A stretch of 64,000 bases of DNA from Petralouisia muris (lineage in GTDB: Bacteria; Bacillota; Clostridia; Lachnospirales; Lachnospiraceae), in the NCBI RefSeq assembly GCF_004793545.1, contig NZ_SRYA01000020.1, positions 24,594 to 88,593 on the forward strand, in the 5' to 3' direction. The position numbers and the translations under genes were made by a program. Positions 46,630 through 54,849 of the stretch are shown here, piece by piece. The notes under the pieces were generated by a model. The model saw nothing but the letters and a program-made list of their open reading frames with translations. It searched no databases and had not been told where the DNA came from. How positions within the stretch are numbered: the stretch's first letter is position 1; every line of letters begins with the position of its first letter.

Positions 46630-48324
46630 TCACTTTCCTGATTCCTTTACCCAGGCACATTCCCATGGTTTCAGGGTAATTGCACCGTTTACCATACTGC
46701 CGGTCAGAATATTTTTCCCTTTTAATGCCTCATAAGCAGCGGTCTGCTCCTGCCCTGACACATTAATCAGCACATGGATTGTCTCACCGGTTCTGTCATT
46801 GCTTCTGATAAAATTTATTATCTTTTTATTTTCTTTCCGAACTTTCTGGTCCGCTGCCGGGGAAAATGCGCTTTCGGTTCTGCGAATATTCAATCTCTGA
46901 ATCAATGTGTCAAAAATCCGCTTCCGGTTTGTGTCCTCCGCCAACTGTCCTTTTAATCTGCCGTAATCCAGATTTTCTCTGTTGATCCTTCGGGGTATGC
47001 CGGAAATTTCTTTTCCGTAATAATCGTTTCTTGAACCTAACAGGCTGTGAATGTAAATTCCCGGAACGCCCTGCAGGGATAAAAGCAATGTTTCCGCCGC
47101 CAGAAATTTGCCGATTCTCTCTGCATCGGAACTTTCCGGCCCTGCCAGTGCATCCTGATAGTTGATATTCAGTTCATAAGGGCTCCTGGTTCCGTCCCCG
47201 TTATTTTTATAAGATACAGCCCCGCCATTCCTTAAGGCTGCATCGATCAATGCCTGCTGCTGTTCTTTTGTAAGAATTCCCTCTGTGGGGCGAACACCTA
47301 TGCCGTCATGGGAACTTAAAAAATTAAAATATGTAACCTTTTCACTGGGCAGCTGAAGCGTTTCCATCCATTCCGACAAAACCTCCGCATTTTCTGATAA
47401 AAAGGTATGCATGGTAAGGGGCGGCAGCGGAAATTGATAAACCAGATCCGCCTCATTTCCATTCTCTCCAAAATAACTGATATTATCCTTATGGGGCACA
47501 TTGGTCTCTGTAATGATTCTTGTGCCCGGCGCATATTCCCTTAGCACATCTTTCATTAACTTAACTGCCTCATGGGTCTTGGGAAGATGCATGCAGGTTG
47601 TTCCCGGTTCTTTCCACAGAAAACCTATGGCGTCCAGACGGATGAACTTAGCGCCCCTTCGCCCGTACATTACCAGAATGTCCAAAATTTCCGCCAGCAG
47701 CGCCGGGCAATTGAAATTTAAATCAATCTGATCTTCGCTGAATGTGGTCCAGAGATACTTTTCACCGTCTCTGGTCATAAACTTTGTCAGAAGAGGCAGA
47801 GCCCTGGGCCTTGTAACTGCACTGTAATCCGCATCCGGATCACAGGTAATAAAATACTCTGTATAAGGCTCTTCTCCATTTAAATAACCCTCAAACCATC
47901 TGCTGCTTCTGGAAATATGATTGATGACCGCATCAAACATCAGCCCGTATTGATGGGATAGTCTCTGAATATTTTCCCAGTTTCCCAGCTCCGGATTTAT
48001 TTCTCTGTAATCCACTACAGAAAATCCGTCGTCGGAAGTATAGGGATACATAGGCAGCAAATGCACTGTTTCTATGGCTTCCTGAACAAATTCATTTAAA
48101 AAATCATGAAGGACTTCAAGCCCCGGCCTGCCTTCTTCTGTCAGAGTATTGCCATAGGTAATCAGAATACTGTCTCTCTCAGACAAATCCTGCTCTGTTT
48201 CCTTCACGCTCTCATATACATCCAGATAATTTCCTATCAGCCGGAGGGCTTCTTCTGTCTTATCCTGACTGGAATAGATACGCTGTAATCTTGCTTCTAA
48301 TTTTTTGATAAATGCCTGTTCCAT
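46630..48324 (-). CDS. GH13_18 sugar phosphorylase (glucosylglycerate/sucrose phosphorylase family, YcjM-like)
   Basis: 564 residues from ATG 48324; an in-frame GTG at 48333 is closer to AAGGA and may be used. Retaining alpha-glucoside phosphorylase of the GH13 TIM-barrel fold: VHLLPMYPYTSDDGFSVVDY, GLMFDAVINHIS, RRGAKFIRLDAIGFLWKE (nucleophile Asp), IITETNVPH (acid/base Glu), NFLSSHDGIGVRP. First gene of the operon behind two LacI-type operators. E. coli YcjM is a glucosylglycerate phosphorylase; the operon's glycerate kinase supports that substrate, giving alpha-glucose-1-phosphate and glycerate. Sucrose, sucrose-6-phosphate or glucosylglycerol remain alternatives. Confidence 0.9.
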   Translation of the reverse strand: MEQAFIKKLEARLQRIYSSQDKTEEALRLIGNYLDVYESVKETEQDLSERDSILITYGNTLTEEGRPGLEVLHDFLNEFVQEAIETVHLLPMYPYTSDDGFSVVDYREINPELGNWENIQRLSHQYGLMFDAVINHISRSSRWFEGYLNGEEPYTEYFITCDPDADYSAVTRPRALPLLTKFMTRDGEKYLWTTFSEDQIDLNFNCPALLAEILDILVMYGRRGAKFIRLDAIGFLWKEPGTTCMHLPKTHEAVKLMKDVLREYAPGTRIITETNVPHKDNISYFGENGNEADLVYQFPLPPLTMHTFLSENAEVLSEWMETLQLPSEKVTYFNFLSSHDGIGVRPTEGILTKEQQQALIDAALRNGGAVSYKNNGDGTRSPYELNINYQDALAGPESSDAERIGKFLAAETLLLSLQGVPGIYIHSLLGSRNDYYGKEISGIPRRINRENLDYGRLKGQLAEDTNRKRIFDTLIQRLNIRRTESAFSPAADQKVRKENKKIINFIRSNDRTGETIHVLINVSGQEQTAAYEALKGKNILTGSMVNGAITLKPWECAWVKESGK

Positions 48325-48360
48325 AATAATCACTAATTCCTTATTTTTGTTTTTATTTTT

Positions 48361-48374
48361 TGACAACGTTGTCT
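48361..48374. promoter_or_regulatory. LacI-type operator 1
   Basis: TGACAACGTTGTCT, a palindrome except for the last base, 37 bases upstream of the phosphorylase ATG. The central CG is typical of LacI/CcpA-family operators. Confidence 0.8.
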
Positions 48375-48392
48375 TTATGGATTTATTTTTAG

Positions 48393-48406
48393 TGACAACG
48401 TTGTCA
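48393..48406. promoter_or_regulatory. LacI-type operator 2
   Basis: TGACAACGTTGTCA, a perfect 14-bp palindrome, 32 bases (about three helical turns) from operator 1. Placed between the lacI-type gene and the operon, so it should control the operon promoter and could support looping or cooperative binding. Confidence 0.85.
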
Positions 48407-48468
48407 AACATTGCCACTTAATTCGCTCTCTTGATAACAGAGAGCGGTTTTTTATTTGATGCTGCATT

Positions 48469-49470
48469 CTATGTAGAGCCTCGTTCAATCAGCTTACAGG
48501 GAAATCTGAATGCTTTATGTTCCGTTTCTTCTTCCCGGCCAATCCGGCTAATGACATAATCAATACATCCCTTTGCCAGAATCTCAAAATCCTGTTCTAT
48601 CGTGGATATGGGCGGATAATAATATTCTCCCAACGCGATATTGTCAATTCCCAGTACTGCAATATCTTTCGGAATAGACAGGCCCTTTTCATAAATGGCA
48701 CGGTATACTCCCAATGCCCTTTCATCTCCGGATACAAAAAACGCCTTAATATTGTAAATTTCTAAAATCTCTTTTGCCTTATGATAAGCTTTCTCTAAGG
48801 TATCAATTCCTGTGAATATATAATTTTCCGTCTGTCTTTCTTCCATAGCGGCCATAAAGCCCTTCACACGGTTCTGAGTGGACAGGTATTTCTTCTCTCC
48901 AATCAGCATTGCAATCTGATCCAGTCCTTTTTCTGCCAGATACAGACCTCCCTTGTACCCTACATCAAAGTTATCCAGACTGACCGACGGCACATGGGGA
49001 TTTTCCGGTTCTCCAAATACCACATATGGAATATTCCGGCTTTCAAAATAATCCACCCGGGGATCTTTACGAATGTTTTCCAGTAAAATCGCACCGTCCG
49101 CAATTCCGCTTGCAATCAGATAGAATCCGTCTGTCTCATCTCCTTCAAATCGTTCGCTGCTTGAAGGCGAAAGGACAATTTTCATGGAACGTTTCTTGGC
49201 ATAAGTAAACAAATATTTCAGCATAATGGTATGCCAGATGCTCAAGTGTTCTTCATGGTGACGCTCTGCAAATACTACAATAATATTGGTGCGGCTTCCC
49301 TTCAGGCCCCGGGCAAGCATATTTACCTGATATCCTTGCTCTTTGATGGTGCTCATGACCTTTTCCCTCATGGCTTCACTTACATTCGGGCTGTTATTCA
49401 ACACTCTGGATACTGACTTAATTGATACGCCGCAGGATTTTGCAATATCAACGATTGTTACATTCCCCAC
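48469..49470 (-). CDS. LacI-family transcriptional regulator of the glycoside operon
   Basis: 333 residues. N-terminal LacI helix-turn-helix with hinge (VTIVDIAKSCGVSIKSVSRV, then LNNSPNVSEAMREKV and NMLARGLKGSRT), followed by a periplasmic-binding-like effector domain (GFYLIASGIADGAILL, IAVLGIDNIALGEYYYPPIS). It lies immediately upstream of the operon on the same strand, with the two TGACAACGTTGTC operators in the gap. Counterpart of E. coli ycjW. Probably a repressor relieved by an operon substrate or intermediate. Confidence 0.95.
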   Translation of the reverse strand: MGNVTIVDIAKSCGVSIKSVSRVLNNSPNVSEAMREKVMSTIKEQGYQVNMLARGLKGSRTNIIVVFAERHHEEHLSIWHTIMLKYLFTYAKKRSMKIVLSPSSSERFEGDETDGFYLIASGIADGAILLENIRKDPRVDYFESRNIPYVVFGEPENPHVPSVSLDNFDVGYKGGLYLAEKGLDQIAMLIGEKKYLSTQNRVKGFMAAMEERQTENYIFTGIDTLEKAYHKAKEILEIYNIKAFFVSGDERALGVYRAIYEKGLSIPKDIAVLGIDNIALGEYYYPPISTIEQDFEILAKGCIDYVISRIGREEETEHKAFRFPCKLIERGST

Positions 49471-49489
49471 TTACTCTCACTTCCCTTTG

Positions 49490-49502
49490 TCTTACGTTGT
49501 CA
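49490..49502. promoter_or_regulatory. Degenerate operator half-site upstream of the lacI-type gene
   Basis: TCTTACGTTGTCA has one intact half (ACGTTGTCA) of the operator found at 48361 and 48393, 20 bases upstream of the regulator ATG. Weak autoregulation is possible. Confidence 0.35.
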
Positions 49503-49677
49503 TTATAGCCTGTCCGGCTCTTTTTTGCAAGTGCTTTATTATTTTTCAGCATATCTGGCAAATTTATGGATAACGTTTTGTGCACTTGTACTAAAAAGAA
49601 ATTGTTTTAAGATAATTTCCTTTGTTTCTTTTACATCTTTCCATTTTCCTAAAATTTCATCCCTACGATAAAGCTTT

Positions 49678-50379
49678 TTATTCTCCAATGGTATATCCCA
49701 CTCCCCATACTGTTTTGATAAATTTAGGATTTCTGGCAGGTTCTTTCAGCTTTTCCCTGATCCTGCCGATATGGGCCATAACCATATTATTATCCAGAAA
49801 TTTCTCACCCCATACTTTTTCAAACAGTTCTTCAGAAGAAATCACTTTTCCCCTGTTCTGCCAAAGATACCAGAGAACTGAAAATTCTATGGGAGTTAAT
49901 GTAACTTCTTTTCCATACAGTGAGCATTTATGAGTATTCTTGTTGATGATCAAACCATTAATGTCATATTCCATCACTGGCGCATTTGTTTGTTCCATGC
50001 CTGCGCCATGGTTATAATGAACATAACGGCGAAGCTTTGTCTTTATCCTGGCGGTAACTTCCAGAGGGTTGAATGGTTTTGTAATGTAATCATCCGCGTC
50101 GATGGTAAGATCCTTGATCTTATCAATATCTTCTGTCTTAGCGGTCAGCATAATGATCGGATAAAAATACTGTTCCCGGATCTTTTGGCAGATGTGAAAC
50201 CCATCTACATCCGGAAGCATCACGTCTAAGACTGCCAGATCCATTTTTTCTGACTCTGCACATTGCAGGGCATCCATCCCGTTATAAAACTTATATACGT
50301 TATAACCGTCGCTTTTCAGATAAAGCTCCGGTAAATCTGCTATTTCCTCTTCATCATCAATCAGAATCTTTTCGTTCAT
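49678..50379 (-). CDS. Orphan OmpR-family response regulator with altered receiver N-terminus
   Basis: 233 residues from ATG 50379; the 29 codons open upstream look unrelated. The acidic pocket reads KILIDDEEEIADLPELYL, one residue shorter than the usual ILIVDDE, with Pro where Ile/Val is normal in helix 1. The phospho-acceptor region LAVLDVMLPDVDG, MLTAKTED, TKPFNP and a full winged helix (MVMAHIGRIREKLKE, VWGVGYTI) are intact. VanR-like. No histidine kinase is adjacent and there is no good ribosome site, so it may be a remnant of a two-component system split by the IS element. Confidence 0.75.
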   Translation of the reverse strand: MNEKILIDDEEEIADLPELYLKSDGYNVYKFYNGMDALQCAESEKMDLAVLDVMLPDVDGFHICQKIREQYFYPIIMLTAKTEDIDKIKDLTIDADDYITKPFNPLEVTARIKTKLRRYVHYNHGAGMEQTNAPVMEYDINGLIINKNTHKCSLYGKEVTLTPIEFSVLWYLWQNRGKVISSEELFEKVWGEKFLDNNMVMAHIGRIREKLKEPARNPKFIKTVWGVGYTIGE

Positions 50380-50815
50380 AGTACCGGGCACTATCTTCAG
50401 ATTGTCCATGTGCCGTGAAATGCTCTGTCGACTTGCCCTGTTCTTCCAATCTTGCCAGTCCGTCACTAATCGTCCGGTTTAATGCATGATTGTGTACTAT
50501 GCCGCCATATACAGATGCAAAACCCTATTGTCATTCATTGGCAAATATTTCCCAATTTTCATCTTCTCCGGCTCCGCAAAGTTCCTATCTGCCCCATACC
50601 GGGCTTGCACTGCCTACCTGATAGAAATTTACCGCTCATGCCGTTACAATCCAAAATAGGGGCAGGGGAACGCCTGATAAGAGAATGAGAAGGCAGCAGC
50701 CAGCTTTCACAATCACATTACACTAAACCTGTGTTTGACTCTTAAATCCTGCTGCCAAATATGCTATATTAAGCATAGAAAAAGCTTCCTGTATACTTTA
50801 AATAGGTCAAGAGAT
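50380..50815. other. Gene-poor stretch between response regulator and IS element
   Basis: About 435 bases with only short relict frames on the minus strand (for example RTISDGLARLEEQGKSTEHF upstream of the response regulator). GGCAGCAG near 50693 and CTGCTGCC near 50747 are inverse complements. Looks like debris of a former gene. Confidence 0.4.
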
Positions 50816-50828
50816 TGACACAAAAAAA

Positions 50829-50895
50829 TACCTCAAGTAAATTTAGATTATTACTGACCTGGCCGTTGGTAAAAATCTAAAGAATACAAGAGGTA
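50829..50895 (+). ncRNA. Structured left-end leader of the IS110 element (bridge-RNA candidate)
   Basis: TACCTC (50829-50834) pairs with GAGGTA (50890-50895) and TTTAGATT (50842-50849) with AATCTAAA (50874-50881), leaving internal loops and a 24-base terminal loop. IS110-group elements encode their bridge RNA upstream of the transposase. No loop-to-target complementarity was checked. Confidence 0.35.
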
Positions 50896-50901
50896 TCTAA
50901 A

Positions 50902-52070
50902 ATGAATGTTAAAGGAACAAAGAAGAAAAATCAAGTAGCAGCAGTAATATTTTTGAGCAGCAGGAGTTTTTGAAAAAAATGGAGGTGATCAGAAAAAGTC
51001 TTACAGCTTCAACTTGGCGTGAGTTGGAGACCAATGGTAAGTTTGGTAAAAACGAAAAACTCTCCTTTATCTGTGATTACATGCTTATCTTAGGATGTGA
51101 TGTAGGCAGTGAAACACACTATATGAGGGTAATTGATACCAGGGGAAGGGAACTCAGTAAGTCCGCATTTCCATTTAACAATGATTCAGAGGGATTCCAG
51201 AGTGCAAAGGAGTGGGCTGTGAAAACAGCTGAAGAACATAATAAGAGTCAGATAGCGCTCGGCTTAGAGCCGACAGGTCATTACTGGTTCTGCCTTGCGA
51301 CATGGATGATTTCAAATGGAATTAGCGTTGTTCAGGGAAACCCTTATGCTGTGAAACAAACAAAGGAGGTTGAAGATAACAGCCAGCTGAAGAACGATAC
51401 GAAGGATCCGAAACTGATAGCAAACCTTGTCAAGGATGGTAACTTTGGGATGCCATACCTTCCGGAAAAACTCTATGCGGAGCTTCGCAGATTATCCATG
51501 TTCAGAGATCAGCTGAATGAAGACAGAGTCAGGACAATCAATCGAATGCACAGGGAGATGAAGATTTATTTCCCAGAGTATAAGGATGCGCTGGGTAAAG
51601 TCGATGGCGCATTTAGCCTGGAATTGCCGAAACAGGCGCCATTCCCGGATGATCTAGCAACGCTTGGCGAAGATGGAATAGGACAAATCTGGCATGACGC
51701 TAAGCTTAGAGGACGCGGCTATAGCAGAGCCAAAGAAATCATACAGTATGCGAAAACAAGTGTGGAGATTAAGGATGGAGCCGATGCAGGCGGGAGCGCT
51801 GTCAGGTGGTTTGTCCAGAAGATAAGGCTCAGATACTGGTTATTCCAGGCCGCAAAGTCAGCAGTGGCGCATGCGGAGGAATCCAAGGAACTCCATATAT
51901 ACTATACGACACGGGCTGATAATCCATTGAAAAAGATGCAGTCATTGATCGTGATAGCCTGCAAGCTTCTGAGGATCATCTATACGATCCTGAAGAATGG
52001 GACGGCCTATGATCCGAAGAAGATGTTAATGGACATCAGACGTCCGGAAAAGGAAGTGGTTACAGCATAA
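50902..52070 (+). pseudogene. IS110-family transposase, frameshifted and internally deleted
   Basis: The natural start appears to be ATG 50902 (MNVKGTKKKNQ); a frameshift before 50950 moves the protein to the frame reading SNIFEQQEFLKKMEVIRKSL, open to 52070. The DEDD nuclease half is present (LILGCDVGSETHYMRVIDT, ALGLEPTGHYWFCLATWM, NDTKDPKLIANLVKDG). The C-terminal half keeps RYWLFQAAKSAVAHAEE and NPLKKMQSLIVIACKLLRII. Between them, after IKDGADAGGSAV, the segment that should hold the helix-hairpin-helix and catalytic-serine region (GIG to SSGKHKG to SKRG) is absent. At about 366 residues it is shorter than usual, and transposition is unlikely. Confidence 0.75.
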
Positions 52071-52092
52071 GAGATTTAGACAGAAACAATAA

Positions 52093-52146
52093 TTCCAGAA
52101 CTCTGCCGGGCTGCGGAGGGTTCCGAAACCGGGCAGGGTTCTGGAA
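52093..52146 (+). ncRNA. Strong stem-loop in the IS110 3' region (guide-RNA candidate)
   Basis: TTCCAGAACTCTGCC (52093-52107) pairs with GGCAGGGTTCTGGAA (52132-52146): 15 bp with one G-U. The 24-base loop has a further CGG/CCG pairing. It begins 22 bases after the transposase stop. IS1111-group elements place their guide RNA here. It might instead be a terminator, but no T run follows. Confidence 0.4.
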
Positions 52147-52595
52147 AGAAACCCGGTCACGATGGAGTGCTATAGGCACTGCATCATCACGACAAAGACC
52201 GGCTGAATCATGCAGGGCAGGCGTCCGCGGAATATCCGTACCCTGCGGAATGGGCAGGTCAGAAAGATCAAGATACAAACAAGAGCTGTAGCCAGCAGCA
52301 GTTCTCTTTGTAGGGCATGACCCTGCTAGAAAGCTTAGCGGACACTCAGTGTATGAACAGGTGGGACGAAGGAAGTTGGCATATGACACCATTAGACACG
52401 GAAAGTTCACCATCATAGTTAACAGAGGAATTATAGCCTTTATAAAACAAGACAAAGGGATGCTTTAAAAATTATACTCTCTTTTATCTATTCAGTATAA
52501 GATACAATGACTGCCATACACTTTTGGCTCTGTTTATTGAGGTAACAATTTAAAGAAAAGCCTTTAAAATCAATAATTTAGGGCTTGACATTATA

Positions 52596-52607
52596 GGAAG
52601 TACTTCC
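52596..52607. promoter_or_regulatory. Palindrome GGAAGTACTTCC
   Basis: Perfect 12-bp palindrome five bases after TTGACA (52585-52590). Could be an operator of a lost gene; no coding frame follows. Confidence 0.3.
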
Positions 52608-52750
52608 CGTATGCAAAAAATCCCTCTAAACTGAAAACAGTTTTGGAAGGACTTATATTTTGGGTATGGCAAAGCAGCCCACAAAACACTGTTATTTTAT
52701 TTGGCGGGCTTCCCCTTACCTCCGGCACTATTTAAAAATGTGCCTTTCAC

Positions 52751-54286
52751 CTATATTTTCTTTTCTATGTTTATCACTTTCTGCGTCCATTCTCGGTAAA
52801 ACGCTTCCTCATGCGATACTAATAGCACTGTCCCCTCAAATTCTTCCAGTGCGGTTTTCAACGATTCTTTCGCAAGCGCATCAAGGTGGTTTGTCGGCTC
52901 GTCCATGATAAGGAAATTGCACGGCTTCATCATAAGCAGGCACATTTTAACCTTTGCCTGTTCCCCTCCGCTCAAAGTTCCGATTTCCTGCATGGCATGT
53001 TTGCTTGAGATACCGCAGCCTGCAAGACGCTTTCTCACATCTTTTATCGTAAGTGATGGGTAAGCATCGGAAACAATCTGAATGGGCGTTTTTTCTATAT
53101 CCGCCCATGCCAGCTCCTGCTCAAAATACCCAATCTTTACCTGCTCCGAAAAACGGAAACTCCCGCTTAATGAGGGTATTTGGCTGATAAGCGTTTTTAG
53201 CAGGGTGGATTTGCCGATGCCATTAAATCCCGTCATAACAATTTTTTCTCCCCCTTTTATGGAAAAGCTGATGTCTGACAAAACAGGATAGTGGTAGCCA
53301 ACATCCAGATGTTTTACTTTTAGATGCTCTGTCGTAGTCAGCGGGAGAGCCGCAAACCGAAAATGTGGCTTGCTTTCTTTCTGTTCCAGAGCTTCCATTT
53401 TATCCATTCGGTCAAGCTGTTTCTGCCTGCCACGAGCCATTTTTGACTTTCTCCCCGCAATATTCCTGCGGATAAATTCTTCCGTCTTTTTGATGGTTTT
53501 CTGCTGTGCGGCATACTGTCTGATATAATCCTCACGGAGCAGTGCCTTTTTTCTCGTGAACTCTGAATAAGTGCCAAAATATTTTGTAATCTTCTCGTTG
53601 TCAATGTCGCATATCCTTGTGGATATTTTCTCTAAAAAGTCATAGTCATGCGATACTGCCAGAAAAGCGTTTGGCAGGCTGGAAAGATATTCGGCAAGCC
53701 ATGTAACATGTTCCTTGTCTAAAAAGTTTGTCGGCTCGTCCAAAAGCAAAATATCTGGCTTCTCAAGCAGCAGCTTCGCCAGTATAACCTTTGCCCTCTG
53801 CCCGCCGCTCATCTGCTCAATCGGTCTGTCTAACCCGATTGCCGTTAAGCCCAGACCTGTCGCTACCTGTTCTATCTTTGTGTCAATCAAATAAAACTCC
53901 TTGCGCTCTAATTCTTCCTGATACCTTGCCGCCGTGCTTAGCTTCGCCATATCCCCGTCCGCAGACTGGCAGTACAGCTCATTCATCCTGTTTTCTATCT
54001 CATACAGCCCAGAAAATGCGGATTGCAGGAACTCCCTCATTGCCACGCTTTTTTCAATTTGGGCGTACTGGTCGAGATACCCTATTTTTGTGTTCGGCTG
54101 CCATACTATCCTGCCAGAGTCGGGGATAAGCTGCTCCGTGCAAATCTTTATGAACGTGCTTTTTCCTGCCCCGTTCTGACCGACAATCCCGATATGCTCC
54201 CCTTTGTTCAATGTAAAATCTGCGTTTTTAAACAGATAATTTTCTCCAAAAGAATGTGTTAATCCCGTAACTTCTAATAAACTCAT
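52751..54286 (-). CDS. ABC-F family ATPase (putative antibiotic ribosomal protection)
   Basis: 511 residues from ATG 54286 (an ATG two codons upstream is also possible). Soluble, with two ABC domains and no membrane segment: Walker A GQNGAGKST and GFNGIGKST, signatures MSGGQRAKV and LSGGEQAKV, Walker B ILLLDEPTNFLDKEH and FLIMDEPTNHLDA. The linker between domains is about 80 residues and basic (RNIAGRKSKMARGRQKQLDR). ABC-F proteins act on the ribosome; resistance types expel lincosamides, pleuromutilins, streptogramins or macrolides. A leader-peptide attenuator precedes the gene, which is characteristic of drug-inducible resistance members. The drug class is not predictable here. Confidence 0.9.
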   Translation of the reverse strand: MSLLEVTGLTHSFGENYLFKNADFTLNKGEHIGIVGQNGAGKSTFIKICTEQLIPDSGRIVWQPNTKIGYLDQYAQIEKSVAMREFLQSAFSGLYEIENRMNELYCQSADGDMAKLSTAARYQEELERKEFYLIDTKIEQVATGLGLTAIGLDRPIEQMSGGQRAKVILAKLLLEKPDILLLDEPTNFLDKEHVTWLAEYLSSLPNAFLAVSHDYDFLEKISTRICDIDNEKITKYFGTYSEFTRKKALLREDYIRQYAAQQKTIKKTEEFIRRNIAGRKSKMARGRQKQLDRMDKMEALEQKESKPHFRFAALPLTTTEHLKVKHLDVGYHYPVLSDISFSIKGGEKIVMTGFNGIGKSTLLKTLISQIPSLSGSFRFSEQVKIGYFEQELAWADIEKTPIQIVSDAYPSLTIKDVRKRLAGCGISSKHAMQEIGTLSGGEQAKVKMCLLMMKPCNFLIMDEPTNHLDALAKESLKTALEEFEGTVLLVSHEEAFYREWTQKVINIEKKI

Positions 54287-54330
54287 AATCATTGTCCTCT
54301 CTTTTTCCTGTCTTATTTTCCAAAATGGGC

Positions 54331-54378
54331 AAAAAAATAGCAGAAGTCAGATACTCTTGGTATCATGCCTTCTGCTAT
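54331..54378 (-). terminator. Attenuator terminator upstream of the ABC-F gene
   Basis: On the minus strand ATAGCAGAAG pairs with CTTCTGCTAT, closed by GATACCAAGAGTATC inside, followed by seven T. It sits 45 bases before the ABC-F start, so read-through must be regulated. Confidence 0.85.
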
Positions 54379-54428
54379 ATCCGTTCCATCGCAAACCACT
54401 TGCAGGAAACAGCCCATATACAACAAAA

Positions 54429-54456
54429 GGCTACGGACAAAACACTGTCCATAGCC
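54429..54456 (-). promoter_or_regulatory. Leader hairpin overlapping the leader-peptide stop
   Basis: GGCTATGGACA and TGTCCGTAGCC (minus strand) form an 11-bp stem with one mismatch around GTGTTT. The leader peptide's stop codon lies in its 3' arm, so a stalled ribosome would open it. Confidence 0.7.
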
Positions 54457-54505
54457 TGCTGCACACAAATTTGTACGGGAAAGAAACAATATATGAAAAA
54501 GACAT
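54431..54505 (-). CDS. 24-residue leader peptide of the ABC-F attenuator
   Basis: ATG at 54505 follows GAGAGGG by five bases; TAG at 54431. The product begins MSFSYIVSFPYKFV and ends in WTVFCP. It is hydrophobic and aromatic. Its coding region ends within the hairpin at 54429-54456 and 50 bases before the terminator. Ribosome stalling by an antibiotic here would plausibly favour antitermination. Confidence 0.65.
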   Translation of the reverse strand: MSFSYIVSFPYKFVCSRLWTVFCP

Positions 54506-54568
54506 AAAATCCCTCTCATGTACTGCTGCATTTCCCGATGAAATCCTAACGTGTTATATTACGCTATA

Positions 54569-54605
54569 CTCTGTACAATGTTTCATCGGATTTGATTGTA
54601 CAGAG
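54569..54605. promoter_or_regulatory. Perfect 11-bp inverted repeat upstream of ABC-F leader
   Basis: CTCTGTACAAT (54569-54579) and ATTGTACAGAG (54595-54605). CCGATGAAA (54536-54544) and TTTCATCGG (54581-54589) form a second, interleaved pair. The region should contain the ABC-F promoter; either repeat may be an operator or RNA structure. Confidence 0.45.
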
Positions 54606-54849
54606 CTGATTTTCTTTTTAGGTGGAAGTTCGTTTGTGATGTAAAAGCTCATGAAACTGTTCTCCTTTAAATTAGTGCAAATAATTTTAGCATGAAAACC
54701 AGCAGTTTGTCAAATCCTATTTTTATGAAATTTTCTGATTTTATTTCTCCATAAATTGAAGATTTTAATAGTTTATTTAGAAGTTAATTAGTAACATAAT
54801 CATATTTAGCAATAAATATGATGAACAAGCATTAAGATAGCATCATGGC
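54606..54849. other. A/T-rich gap between radical SAM gene and ABC-F leader
   Basis: Downstream of the first radical SAM gene (which ends at 54850) and upstream of the ABC-F promoter. No frame, and no good terminator for either side is seen. Confidence 0.4.

Larger units (their letters stand above)
50816..52470 (+). mobile_element. IS110-family insertion sequence, probably defective
   Basis: Contains an IS110-type transposase with structured non-coding flanks on both sides and no recognisable terminal inverted repeats, as usual in this family. Ends are approximate: the left is placed before the hairpin at 50829-50895, the right where the G/C-rich 3' segment returns to A/T-rich DNA. The family uses a DEDD nuclease plus a serine and an RNA guide from its non-coding end. 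Confidence 0.6.
52071..52750. other. Non-coding 3' part of the IS element and flank
   Basis: 52071-52470 is G/C-richer than its surroundings and rich in inverted repeats, with no supported frame; a 131-codon minus-strand frame there has no homology-like features. 52471-52750 is A/T-rich and contains TTGACA with the palindrome GGAAGTACTTCC (52596-52607), possibly an old promoter-operator. Confidence 0.45.

Noticed and set aside
52060..52455. 131-codon minus-strand frame after the IS110 transposase
   Set aside because: No ribosome site, low-complexity composition, and it lies antisense to the inverted-repeat-rich 3' end of the IS element.
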